The notes: generated by a model not told the origin, from the sequence alone. 64,000 nucleotides of DNA from Cryobacterium breve (GCF_004402375.1 NZ_SOGJ01000019.1:1-64000), one strand, 5' to 3'; numbered from the stretch's first letter, positions 27,993 to 36,232 are shown. Program-made: numbers and translations.

Positions 27993-28633
27993 CCCCCTCC
28001 CACACGCCCGACTCCACCGCACCATGGTTCGCGGCCGACGACGAGCCTGACCACCTCGACGGCCATACCATCGAAGAGCTCAGCGACTACCTCGACCGCG
28101 GCAAAGAGCCAGCGGACCCCTCGGTCGACGAGTCTGCGGCCTGCCGGATCGCGCTGGCCTCCTTGGAACGGCTGCATGGGGCAATGGGCTCGATGGTTCA
28201 GGAAGAGGCCGACCGCGCGCCGGCGCGCGACGACAGCTGGGTAACCACCATATTGGACGGGATAGTTCGAGACTCCCGGTCGGGGCGAGACATCCCCATT
28301 TCGCATCCGGCGCCAACAGCCCGGCTCTCGGTCACCGAAGGTGCCGTGCGCGGACTCCTCCGCGCGGCCGGCGATAGCGTCGACAACATCATCGTCGGTC
28401 GATGCCGGCTCGACGGGGATGTCACCACGCCGGGGGTCCCGGTCACGGTCACCGTCGACGCCAACGTCTACAGGGGCGAGAACATCCCCACCCTCGCCGA
28501 TAATCTACGATCCGCCCTCCTGGACGCACTCCACAGCCACACAGAACTCACCATCGCGGGCATCGACGTCACCATTCGCGACATCTTCCTGATCAAGCCC
28601 GAGCCCGAAGGCGGAGTCCAAAACCATGACTGA
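27989..28633 (+). CDS. Asp23/Gls24-like protein with anti-sigma-like N-terminus
   Basis: 214 residues. The N-terminal ~80 ('HTIEELSDYLDRGKEPADPSVDESAACRIALASLERLHG') resemble the helical part of actinobacterial anti-sigma factors but lack a zinc motif. The C-terminal part carries an Asp23-like domain ('RLSVTEGAVRGLLRAAGDSVDNIIVGRCRL', 'ELTIAGIDVTIRDIFL'). It overlaps the sigma stop by 4 bp (ATGA). I infer that it regulates the sigma factor and couples it to the Asp23 network; direct evidence is lacking. Confidence 0.72.
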   Translation: MTPSHTPDSTAPWFAADDEPDHLDGHTIEELSDYLDRGKEPADPSVDESAACRIALASLERLHGAMGSMVQEEADRAPARDDSWVTTILDGIVRDSRSGRDIPISHPAPTARLSVTEGAVRGLLRAAGDSVDNIIVGRCRLDGDVTTPGVPVTVTVDANVYRGENIPTLADNLRSALLDALHSHTELTIAGIDVTIRDIFLIKPEPEGGVQNHD

Positions 28634-29012
28634 TCTCGCCGAATTCGCAAGAGAAATGGAATCTGTGGTGAGGTCCGTGCCGGGGGTGACCGCTGTGTAC
28701 CCGGCCACGCCTGTCGTCGTCACAGTCGTTGCCACCGTCGTCGCAACGGTCGCCTCCACGGTCTCCACGGCCGTTTCCGCTGTCGTCGGGGCTGGCGGGG
28801 AGGCCGCCGCTGAGCTTGCCAAGACTCCTGCCCTGGTTTCCGTGTCCACCGGGAAGGACGGACTCAGGGTCGCTGCGAGCATCGGCGTCGCCAGCGGCGA
28901 TTCATCCACTGAGGTGTGTCGGCGCGTACATGACTCGATTGCCGAGAGTGGCGGCATCACGGAGTTCACTGCCATCGACACCATCACCGTGACGGTAGCC
29001 AGCATCGACTGA
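28626..29012 (+). CDS. Hypothetical protein in the sigma factor operon
   Basis: 128 residues. The N-terminus 'FAREMESVVRSVPGVTAVYPA' and the C-terminus 'ITEFTAIDTITVTVASID' have Asp23-like spacing. Between them lies a Val/Thr/Ala run (about 31-60) that could be a membrane segment or a low-complexity linker. It overlaps the preceding gene by 8 bp. I recognise no family beyond a loose Asp23-like outline. Confidence 0.65.
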   Translation: MTDLAEFAREMESVVRSVPGVTAVYPATPVVVTVVATVVATVASTVSTAVSAVVGAGGEAAAELAKTPALVSVSTGKDGLRVAASIGVASGDSSTEVCRRVHDSIAESGGITEFTAIDTITVTVASID

Positions 29013-29101
29013 ACATGCCGATCGGTTGACCGGCTCTGACGCTACGATCTGCGTGGTTTCAACGAGCTGGTCATCGCAACGGTGGGCGAGCCTGCCCCGG
29101 A

Positions 29102-29149
29102 GGTCGAACCTGTCGAGACCGGAGCACCGGGATATCGACAGGCTCGACC
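29102..29149. repeat. REP-like inverted repeat
   Basis: Arms of 17 bp around CCTGTCGA and TCGACAGG, separated by about 14 bp and matching at 15 of 17 positions. The TCGACAGGCTCGACC motif is of a type often seen between convergent genes in Microbacteriaceae. It lies between two converging genes and may act as a terminator. Confidence 0.5.
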
Positions 29150-29199
29150 AACACGCGGGCTCAACCACCGCGGCAGGCTCGAACTCCGAGCCGTATTGG

Positions 29200-29751
29200 T
29201 CAGCGGGAGTGTGGAGCGAACCGAGCCAGCCACCTGGCGGCCGGGCGCTGCTGCTCCCCCTGCTGGGCGGCGAGAACGATCAAGACGGCGGTCACCGCGG
29301 GCGTCACCCACTGCATCACGCGCTGCCGGCGCTGAAGCGCCTCGAGCTCCGCCGACGTGCTGACCCCGGCCTCGGTGGTACCGTCGGTGGGCTCTCCCGA
29401 GTGCTCGGCCATCTTCTTGCCGAGGATGCCGGAGTACAGGGTCGTTCCTGCTGCGACGCCCGTGAGGGCAAGCTTCACGATCGTGTTCGCACGACCTTCG
29501 GGCTGACCGGCCAGACGTGCCTTGTTGCCAAGGATCAGACCTGCCCCGCCCACGCCGTGGGCGACGAGCGCAGCCACCTGAACAGGTGCCCACCTCTTCC
29601 ACCCCTCGCTGGCCAGAGCCACACGTTCGCGGGGATTTTTTGCGCTCGACGCGCTCCCGTTAAGGCCGACGGCACCCATCAGCGCGCCGCCAGACCACGC
29701 GGCCAAGCCCAGGTCATGCAGGCTTCGAACAAAAGTATTGCGTCCAGTCAC
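29200..29751 (-). CDS. Hypothetical membrane protein
   Basis: 183 residues with three or four hydrophobic segments (about 12-32, 58-78, 90-112 and 150-168). A 'GRANTIVKLALTGVAAGTTLYSGILGKKMAE' stretch sits in the middle and a Gln/Arg-rich tail at the end. I recognise no named family. It lies downstream of the DUF2382 genes in the same orientation and, from context, may belong to the same stress regulon. Confidence 0.72.
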   Translation of the reverse strand: MTGRNTFVRSLHDLGLAAWSGGALMGAVGLNGSASSAKNPRERVALASEGWKRWAPVQVAALVAHGVGGAGLILGNKARLAGQPEGRANTIVKLALTGVAAGTTLYSGILGKKMAEHSGEPTDGTTEAGVSTSAELEALQRRQRVMQWVTPAVTAVLIVLAAQQGEQQRPAARWLARFAPHSR

Positions 29752-29878
29752 AGTGAACTCCTCATCGATGCGATACCGTCCCGCACGGGAATGCGCGAGA
29801 CAGATACTCCTTATGACGGACCTTGATACTCGTATCTCATGCCCGGCAAAGGTTTCCCTTGACCGTCACAGGAATTTC

Positions 29879-30331
29879 TCAGGGAGCCTCGCGGCTGATG
29901 GTCGACGCCTCGGGTCGGGAGACGTCGACGTGCTCTTTCCGGCGCTCGAGGCTTACGTCTTCGTCCACGGTGACGATGCTCTTCACGAGGGTGACCCGCT
30001 CGACCGGCACGACCGACTTGGTGACTGTCACCTGCTCTTCGCGCAGCAGCATCGTGTGATCGGCGTACTGGTCGAGGCCCGGTGCCGACACGGCCTGTTC
30101 CTGCTCGTCCGGAAGAATCGGCTCACGAACCAAGCGCACCTCTTCTCGGTGGATGACGACGGTGATCGTTCGTTCTTCCGACACGATGTACCGTTCGAGC
30201 CGCACCCGCTCGACGGGGACGCTCGCCAGGTGAATGCGCAGCTGCTCTTCCGAGCGAGTCACGGTGACGGGAAAGGAGGCGACGGGTGTCCCGTCGTTGT
30301 TTGGTTGCGGGTCGTGCTCGCCGGCACCCAT
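29879..30331 (-). CDS. DUF2382 (YsnF/AvaK) domain protein
   Basis: 150 residues built around one DUF2382 domain: 'TVTRSEEQLRIHLASVPVERVRLERYIVSEERTITVVIHREEVRLVREP' followed by 'LLREEQVTVTKSVVPVERVTLVKSIVTVDEDVSLERRKEHVDV'. The mirrored 'VPVERV' blocks are typical. DUF2382 proteins are induced by stress in Deinococcus and cyanobacteria, with unknown biochemistry. It lies 8 bp after the 48-residue basic protein gene. Confidence 0.88.
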   Translation of the reverse strand: MGAGEHDPQPNNDGTPVASFPVTVTRSEEQLRIHLASVPVERVRLERYIVSEERTITVVIHREEVRLVREPILPDEQEQAVSAPGLDQYADHTMLLREEQVTVTKSVVPVERVTLVKSIVTVDEDVSLERRKEHVDVSRPEASTISREAP

Positions 30332-30339
30332 TTTCGGAC

Positions 30340-30486
30340 TCAGAACCTGCGACGGGTCGTACGAGCGTTTTTCGTCTTCTGGCGCGCGGACCGCATCTTG
30401 TGGAGCGCGGCCTTCCCCTGCGGGCTGCGCAGGTACTTGGTGACCAGGGTCACGATGACAGGGAGAAATTTGAGGAGGCGGGCCAT
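30340..30486 (-). CDS. Small basic protein (48 residues)
   Basis: A short frame between the two DUF2382 genes: MARLLKFLPVIVTLVTKYL, then 'SPQGKAALHKMRSARQKTKNARTTRRRF'. It has one N-terminal hydrophobic helix and a strongly basic tail. Its stop is 8 bp from the DUF2382 start on the same strand, and GAGACCACC precedes the ATG. The clean frame and operon spacing support a real gene. The function is unknown; DNA, RNA or membrane-surface binding is possible. Confidence 0.7.
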   Translation of the reverse strand: MARLLKFLPVIVTLVTKYLRSPQGKAALHKMRSARQKTKNARTTRRRF

Positions 30487-30520
30487 GGTGGTCTCATTTC
30501 GACTTCAGTTGGGGGAGGTG

Positions 30521-30572
30521 AGCACAGAAGATGGCTGGGCTGGACTGGTCCTGCCCAGCCACCCTCTGTGCT
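30521..30572 (-). terminator. Probable terminator of the PRC-barrel gene
   Basis: An imperfect inverted repeat with 20-bp arms (AGCACAGA...GGCTGGGC) matching at 18 of 20 positions, in the 160-bp gap after the PRC-barrel gene. The small basic protein gene that follows would then need its own promoter. Confidence 0.5.
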
Positions 30573-30646
30573 GGTGATTCGGTGGTGGTGTTGTGTGTGC
30601 GCTGGCGTGTTGGTGGTGGTGCCGGTGCTGGTGCGGGAGCTCGGTG

Positions 30647-31465
30647 CTACTCCGAGGCCCGCGGGTCGCGTGGTTCGCGGCCATCGGTGTCGGCCGAGGT
30701 TCCAATGCCGGTGGGGTCGACGAGCTCGACCTGTTCCGTGCGCACCTCTTCGGTGATCTGCTGCTGCTCGGTCACCGTTTCAGAGCCCAGGCTGATGCGT
30801 TCGACCGGCACTACCTCCTTGTCGACGACGACCTGATCGGCGGTGAGAACGATCTCGTGCTCCTCTTCGCTGATTTCGGGACCGTCGAGGGCATCGCCCA
30901 CGTTGGCATCGGTGACGGGCTCCCGAACAAGGCGCACCTCGTCGTGACTGACCGGTACGGTGACGGTCTGCTGCTCGGTGACGACGAATTTGCGCAGTCG
31001 TGCCCGGCCGGCCTCGACCGAGCGCGTGCCGACGTTCAATTCCTCTTCCGAACGGGTCATCGCGTCGTCCGTGGTGGGGCCTGACGTGTCGTAGCCCTCC
31101 GTCTCCGTGCTCGCCGCGGTGGAAGGTGCGTGGGCGGCGTCGGACGCAGACTGCGAGCCGTTGCCGTAGTACGTGTAGAGGGCCTTCTCGTTCTCTTCGC
31201 TGAGAGCACCGTCTGCCTCGACTCGGGGCGCGTTCTTCACGAACTCCTTCTCGAACGGGACCGTAAGGGTGTCGTCGTCCCAGGTGGCGTGCTCGAGGGG
31301 AGCGAAGGTTTCCGAGGTGCCGAAGAGCCCGGTCTTCACGGTTACCCAGGTGGCCTGGTCCGTGTCGGGGTCGACGTAGATCTGGCCAACGGTGCCGATC
31401 TTGTCGCCATCGGCATCCGTGATCGGTGCGCCGAGCAGGGAATTCAAGTTGCTGTTGTCAAGCAT
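30647..31465 (-). CDS. PRC-barrel and DUF2382 domain protein
   Basis: 272 residues. A PRC-barrel domain (about 5-85, 'LLGAPITDADGDKIGTVGQIYVDPDTDQATWVTV') is joined by a Ser/Thr/Glu-rich linker (about 95-140) to a DUF2382 domain (about 140-250, 'FVVTEQQTVTVPVSHDEVRLVREPV', 'VVDKEVVPVERISLGSETV'). This fusion is common in stress islands of actinobacteria. AAGAAAGGACA precedes the ATG. It shares the DUF2382 motif set with the gene at 29879. Confidence 0.92.
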   Translation of the reverse strand: MLDNSNLNSLLGAPITDADGDKIGTVGQIYVDPDTDQATWVTVKTGLFGTSETFAPLEHATWDDDTLTVPFEKEFVKNAPRVEADGALSEENEKALYTYYGNGSQSASDAAHAPSTAASTETEGYDTSGPTTDDAMTRSEEELNVGTRSVEAGRARLRKFVVTEQQTVTVPVSHDEVRLVREPVTDANVGDALDGPEISEEEHEIVLTADQVVVDKEVVPVERISLGSETVTEQQQITEEVRTEQVELVDPTGIGTSADTDGREPRDPRASE

Positions 31466-31527
31466 GCGAGTGTCCTTTCTTGCCGGACCAGGTGTCCGAA
31501 CGCGGGTGGGGTTGGTGCGTCGGCGGG

Positions 31528-32187
31528 CTAGCGGCCGAGACCTTCACGGTCAACGCGACGGTGGAAACGCATTCCGGCGAGGCCGCCGACGATCGCGCCG
31601 GCAAGGCTGACCAGCACGACGACGAGCGCGGTGATGATGCTGCCTGCGGTCAGGTCTCCCCCGGTGAGCGGGATGCTCGGCAAGCTGTTCACGTTTTCCA
31701 GCATGTTGATCTGGCTACCGGCAATGGCGCCGATGATCGCGGTGACGAAGGCGATGATGAGCGCCCAGACCCACACCGCGACGCCTTGCTTGACGCCGTT
31801 GAAGCGCGCCATCCGGCCGGCGACATAGCCGCCGCAGAAATAGGAGACGAACACTACGACCGCGAGAGCGATAGCGCCGACCAACGCGAGAGTGCCGGCA
31901 TTGTCAGCGGCAACTCCGGCAGCCTGATCGGCTGAATCCGTTGTATTGAAACCGACAACCGTTCCGATGCCGGCGAACAGGGCGGTGAGGATGACGGCGG
32001 TGCCGGTGGCGGTGAGCCAGCCGAAGAAAGCGGATCCCCATTTGATCCCGCCGAAGCGCGCCTTCTCACGGTCGACGACATCGTCGCGGACCGAGCGCCC
32101 GTTGTCGGCGGGCACCGCAGCGACGGACGCATCGCGGTCGTTGGTTTCGCGACTACGGTCAGAATTGGGTGAGTCGTATGTGGCCAT
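31528..32187 (-). CDS. Hypothetical membrane protein (YrzE-like)
   Basis: 219 residues. A charged N-terminal ~45 residues is followed by four hydrophobic segments (about 52-78, 100-122, 135-158 and 180-205) with a 'CGGYVAGRMARFNGVKQG' loop. This resembles the small TIGR04086/YrzE-type membrane proteins of unknown function. It lies just upstream of the PRC-barrel gene on the same strand, 62 bp away. Confidence 0.75.
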   Translation of the reverse strand: MATYDSPNSDRSRETNDRDASVAAVPADNGRSVRDDVVDREKARFGGIKWGSAFFGWLTATGTAVILTALFAGIGTVVGFNTTDSADQAAGVAADNAGTLALVGAIALAVVVFVSYFCGGYVAGRMARFNGVKQGVAVWVWALIIAFVTAIIGAIAGSQINMLENVNSLPSIPLTGGDLTAGSIITALVVVLVSLAGAIVGGLAGMRFHRRVDREGLGR

Positions 32188-32319
32188 GGCATGAGCTCCT
32201 CAAATTGTGCGGGTGTGGCATCGGGACTTCGGATGATCTCTGATTGCGCCCATCTACTGTTTCGAAAAGGGGCGCGCCGGAAGCGAACCTCGCGGGGTTG
32301 TTTCCCGGCGTGATTCCCT

Positions 32320-32356
32320 TACGATGTAGTCGCATCTCGGGGCGTGTCCGTCACAG
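32320..32356. promoter_or_regulatory. Shared 37-nt upstream element, copy 2
   Basis: TACGATGTAGTCGCAT followed by CGTCACA at the same spacing as copy 1 (27354-27390). A TTGTTT at 32298-32303 lies 16 bp before TACGAT, so this copy could be a plus-strand promoter for the glycosyltransferase operon starting at 32476. Confidence 0.5.
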
Positions 32357-32475
32357 AACGAGGTCATTAATCTCGCGACAACCGGCGAATTCCACGCTTC
32401 ACTCGCAGAACTTTGAAAATCTCGGGAGTTCGCCTACTTTCGAAGAATGTCAAATTCGATTTCGGCTCAGGTTCC

Positions 32476-33477
32476 ATGATCGGGTACTACGTTCACCATC
32501 GTGGATCGGGTCATCTTCACCGAGCCATGGCCGTTTCCGGTGCCCTAGCCGAGCCGGTCACAATCCTGTCCTCGCTGAGTCGGCCGGCTTCGTGGACCGG
32601 CGGCTGGGTTGACTTGCCCCTGGACACCGATGTGGTTCCGGTCGATCCGGGTGCCGGAGGCGATTTCCACTGGGCTCCGCTGGGTTCCGACGGTTTGCGC
32701 GATCGCATGGCCGCTGTGTCGACCTGGATTCGAGACGCCAAACCGAGTGTCATCGTCGTTGACGTGTCGGTGGAGGTATCCGTTCTGGCACGGCTTCACG
32801 GGGTGAGAGTTGTGACCTACGCTCAGCCGGGAGATCGATCAGATGCAGCCCACACTGTGGGCTATCGAGTGGCGTCGGCGATCATTGCGCCTTGGCCAGC
32901 CGGCATTAAGCCAACCGTCGTCGAGCCGACGGTAGAAGCCCGATTCCACCATGTCGGGGCAATCAGTCGAATCCCGGTTGCACCAGATCTTCCACGCCAG
33001 AGCAATCGAATCGCCATTCTCAATGGATCGGGTGGCCTTGGTGTCAGCACGCTGGATGCCTTCGTCGCCCAGTGCGTCGAGGCCCTGCCCGATCGTGAGT
33101 GGGTGCGACTCGAGGGCCAGTCGGCGGCGACGGTGGAGCGCACGCTGCGGGAGTGTTCGTTGGTGCTGGCTCACTGCGGTCAGAATGCGGTGGCGGAGAT
33201 TGCCGCCTGTAGAACGCCGGCGATTCTGGTGCCCGAGGATCGCCCACATGGAGAGCAAGAGGCCCTGGGACGAGCCCTGAACCAAAGTGAATTCCCAGTT
33301 GTCGTCTCCTCGCCACGTGTCGGCGCCCCTCGTGCTTCTCTCATTGACGAGGCGCTCCGCAGTGGGGGACAGGCATGGAGCGAATGGGTGGACGGAAACG
33401 CTTCGTTGCGCGCAGCATCCGTGATCGAGGCGGTCGCTTCCGGTGCGCCGGCCGACCGGGGAATGCCAACGGCATGA
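32476..33477 (+). CDS. Glycosyltransferase, MurG/GT28-like
   Basis: 333 residues. The N-terminus 'MIGYYVHHRGSGHLHRAMAVSGAL' and the C-terminal 'LVLAHCGQNAVAEIAACRTPAILVPEDRPHGEQEALGRAL' are the donor- and acceptor-side motifs of GT-B enzymes related to MurG. I chose ATG 32476 over an upstream in-frame start because the protein then begins at the conserved motif. It opens a three-gene operon with 4-bp overlaps. The sugar and acceptor are unknown; a surface polysaccharide is the likely product. Confidence 0.85.
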   Translation: MIGYYVHHRGSGHLHRAMAVSGALAEPVTILSSLSRPASWTGGWVDLPLDTDVVPVDPGAGGDFHWAPLGSDGLRDRMAAVSTWIRDAKPSVIVVDVSVEVSVLARLHGVRVVTYAQPGDRSDAAHTVGYRVASAIIAPWPAGIKPTVVEPTVEARFHHVGAISRIPVAPDLPRQSNRIAILNGSGGLGVSTLDAFVAQCVEALPDREWVRLEGQSAATVERTLRECSLVLAHCGQNAVAEIAACRTPAILVPEDRPHGEQEALGRALNQSEFPVVVSSPRVGAPRASLIDEALRSGGQAWSEWVDGNASLRAASVIEAVASGAPADRGMPTA

Positions 33478-34298
33478 AGACCTTCGTGATCGTCACCGTG
33501 TCGAATCGGCGGGCTCACCTGGTCAATCAACATCGCGCTCTGGGGAACAGCGAGACCAGTCCCGACGGCTACGTCGTGGTCGCAATGAACGAACCCGACG
33601 TGAATGCTTGGTTACCCTCGACTGCCCCCGAGGCGCAGATCGTCAACGTTCACACGTCGCCAGGTCGCCTTCCCCTGGCGACTGCGCGAAATCTCGGCGC
33701 ACACCATGCCATCGAGCAGGGAGCCGAGCTGCTGGTCTTTCTCGACGTCGATTGTGTTCCCTCTGCTTCCTTGCTTTCGGCCTACGCCAGCGCGGCTCGG
33801 TTGCATCCTGAGGCCATTCTGAGCGGCGCCGTCGGCTATCTGCCAGAGGGCACGGATGTCTGGGGAACCGGACGCGCCGCTGACGCACACTTCCACGATT
33901 TCCGCCCTCGCCTATTGCCAGGGGAGACCGCCCCTGCAGACCCCTCGTTGTTCTGGTCCCTGTCTTTCGCCGTGACGACTCCGGTGTGGCAGCGGGTCGG
34001 AGGCTTTTGCGAAGAATACGTGGGCTATGGCGCGGAAGACACCGATTTCGCCCGGCTTGCCTCCCGAGCCGGGACTCCCTTTCGTTGGGTGGGCGGTGCG
34101 GAGGCCTTCCACCAGTACCACTCGATTGAGTCACCCCCGATCAGGCATCTCGAGGACATACTTCGAAACGGCAGGCTGTTCGCGAGTCGCTGGGGATTCT
34201 GGCCGATGACGGGATGGCTGGAAGCCTTTCAGGTTCGTGGTCTCGTCACCTTCGACGAAGCCACCGGTGACTGGCTCAAAGTGAGGGAATGCTCGTGA
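33474..34298 (+). CDS. Family 2 glycosyltransferase (GalNAc-transferase-like)
   Basis: 274 residues. GT-A signature 'MKTFVIVTVSNRRAHLVNQHRAL', nucleotide-binding 'ARNLGAHHAIEQGAELLVFLDVDCVPS', and the C-terminal 'RVGGFCEEYVGYGAEDTDFARL', which matches the Glyco_transf_7C-type 'GxEDxDF' motif. The ATG overlaps the preceding stop by 4 bp. It is similar in kind to the GT2 at 19563 but lacks its C-terminal extension. Confidence 0.88.
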   Translation: MKTFVIVTVSNRRAHLVNQHRALGNSETSPDGYVVVAMNEPDVNAWLPSTAPEAQIVNVHTSPGRLPLATARNLGAHHAIEQGAELLVFLDVDCVPSASLLSAYASAARLHPEAILSGAVGYLPEGTDVWGTGRAADAHFHDFRPRLLPGETAPADPSLFWSLSFAVTTPVWQRVGGFCEEYVGYGAEDTDFARLASRAGTPFRWVGGAEAFHQYHSIESPPIRHLEDILRNGRLFASRWGFWPMTGWLEAFQVRGLVTFDEATGDWLKVRECS

Positions 34299-35464
34299 AG
34301 CTGGCGATTCTCAGTCACATGCATCATCCGATTGCCGAACCGTTCGAGGGCGGCACGGAGGCGCACACGGCCATGCTCGCGAACGCTCTGGTCGAACGCG
34401 GCCACGAGGTGACCCTCTTCGCCAAGGAGGGATCTGTGACGAAGGCGATCACCCATCAGCTTGTGCCGAAGGATTTCGAATTCATTCGAACGGCAACCCC
34501 GTGGGTGCGCGTGCAACAAGCGGGTTTTCTTGCCGAGGCGGTGCACCACAGCATCGGGGTGATCCAAGCATCGAACTTCGACGCGGTCATCAACAGTTCA
34601 CTCAGCGCACTTCCGTTCTCTTTCATGCCGTCCCTTCCGATGATGACCATCCTGCACACCCCTCCGACTCTGTCCGACGTCAACGCGGTGATCAGTGACC
34701 CCGATTGGATCCCCAGCCACCGCCACGAGTATGTGACCGTTTCCACTACCAACGCCGAGGCCTGGCGGGCGTTCTTGCCTCGGGTGGAGGTCGTGCGTAA
34801 CGGAATCCACATCGATCAGTGGACTCCCGGGATTGAAGCCACTCCGGGGCTTGCGGTGTGGGCGGCACGAATAACACCCGAAAAGGGCCTGCACCTCGCG
34901 ATCGACGCCGTGCGAGCAGCGGGACTCGACTTTGAGTTCGCCGGGCCCAGATCGCACGCCGACTATTTTCAGTCGGAGATTGTCCCCCGACTGGGACCGC
35001 GAGTACGGTATCGAGGCCACCTCGCCCATCGGGATCTTCGTTCGTTCTTCGCCTCCGGAGCCGTTTTCGTGGCCTCCCCACTCTGGGCGGAACCGTTCGG
35101 GCTTACCGTGGTGGAGGCACTGGCAAGCGGCACGCCCGTTGCCGCACTGCCGAATGGCGCCATGCGGGAACTGATCGGCCCTCTAGCCGGAGCAGTGGCA
35201 ACCCAAACGAGTGTAGTGGCCCTGGCCGATGCCATCCGTGCAGCGCTCGAGTGCGATAGTGGGGAAGTGCGTCGATCGGCTATGCGCTTCTCGTTTGAGA
35301 CGATGATTGGCCGCTATGAGGAGATCCTCGCCCGTGTCGCCGCCACGCCGATGTCTCGCAGCGGGAGATGGTGTGCTCCGATTCACAAGGCGAACGTGGG
35401 AACTAAACCGGTGGGAACGGCCCGCCAGAGCGGTGTTGACGCCGCTCAAGAGGGCGCCCGATAG
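34295..35464 (+). CDS. GT4 family glycosyltransferase
   Basis: 389 residues. 'LAILSHMHHPIAEPFEGGTEAHTAMLANALVERGHEVTLFA' is the donor-independent N-terminal motif; 'ARITPEKGLHLAIDAV' and 'SPLWAEPFGLTVVEALASGTPVAAL' give the EX7E motif. Two starts are possible. GTG 34295 has GAGGGA at a 6-nt spacing and a 4-bp overlap; ATG 34289 would have no room for a ribosome binding site. I chose the GTG. It ends the operon and converges on the gene at 35502. Confidence 0.9.
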   Translation: MKLAILSHMHHPIAEPFEGGTEAHTAMLANALVERGHEVTLFAKEGSVTKAITHQLVPKDFEFIRTATPWVRVQQAGFLAEAVHHSIGVIQASNFDAVINSSLSALPFSFMPSLPMMTILHTPPTLSDVNAVISDPDWIPSHRHEYVTVSTTNAEAWRAFLPRVEVVRNGIHIDQWTPGIEATPGLAVWAARITPEKGLHLAIDAVRAAGLDFEFAGPRSHADYFQSEIVPRLGPRVRYRGHLAHRDLRSFFASGAVFVASPLWAEPFGLTVVEALASGTPVAALPNGAMRELIGPLAGAVATQTSVVALADAIRAALECDSGEVRRSAMRFSFETMIGRYEEILARVAATPMSRSGRWCAPIHKANVGTKPVGTARQSGVDAAQEGAR

Positions 35465-35501
35465 TGACGTCAGGTGGGTGAGAGCCGACTGAGCGCCCGG
35501 T

Positions 35502-35954
35502 TCAACTACCCTGCACGTGAGGGGGCCGGGCTTCGTGGTGCGGCATCCCGTGACTGCGCCGATCTTCTTTCATTTCCGCCTCGTAGAGGTGCTTTTTGCC
35601 CTCGGCCAGCGTTTGCCGCGCTTCTCGTTCCGCGGCCACGAATGTGGTGTAGTAGTTGCTGTCGTAGTCCTCGATGATCTGGAATGTCCATCGGCCGTCA
35701 ATCACATTTCGGCCGATCAACGTTTTCTCCAGGCCGTCAGCAATAGCACCATGGCCTGCCACGCGCATCAGCTCCGCAGCCTCCCCGAGAGCGAGATCTG
35801 CCTTCCCCGTGAGACGGTGAAATCCGTACAGAAGGCCGCGAGCGTGCTCGACGACTTCCAACGCTTCGGAAAGTTTGCCGAGCGCCGCGATCGTTTCATC
35901 GGAAACGTTCTCTGGCCTGCGGTGTGCCTGATCGGGCGCATCCGGTGCGGTCAT
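35502..35954 (-). CDS. Conserved hypothetical actinobacterial protein
   Basis: 150 residues, soluble and mostly helical. Recognisable stretches are 'SEALEVVEHARGLLYGFHRLTGKADLALGEAAELMRVAGH' and 'NVIDGRWTFQIIEDYDSNYYTTFVAAEREARQTLAEGKKHLYEAEMKEDRR'. I have seen similar proteins in actinobacterial genomes but know no function. No membrane segment or catalytic motif is visible. About 280 bp upstream to the next gene holds nothing I can name. Confidence 0.72.
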   Translation of the reverse strand: MTAPDAPDQAHRRPENVSDETIAALGKLSEALEVVEHARGLLYGFHRLTGKADLALGEAAELMRVAGHGAIADGLEKTLIGRNVIDGRWTFQIIEDYDSNYYTTFVAAEREARQTLAEGKKHLYEAEMKEDRRSHGMPHHEARPPHVQGS

Positions 35955-36232
35955 GTGCGTTCCTCCGTGTGTATGCGGACCGGCTAGGTCGGGCCAGTGT
36001 AGACCATCTGTCGGTGATCCACGCCATGGTCACTTACTGGTCGACGCCCGCTCAACCTCAACCTACCGACCGGCTGAGGCTGGGCGTCGTCTCCTGAAAG
36101 GACGGCCCTGCTGCTAACAACGTGATGACTCTGTGCCTTGGTCGCCCGCGCCGCCGAATTCCAATTCCGAAAGGTGGATTGAGGTTGAAGCCAAGGCCAC
36201 CGCTCCTTCCCGCATGAGCGCGCGGGACTCGA

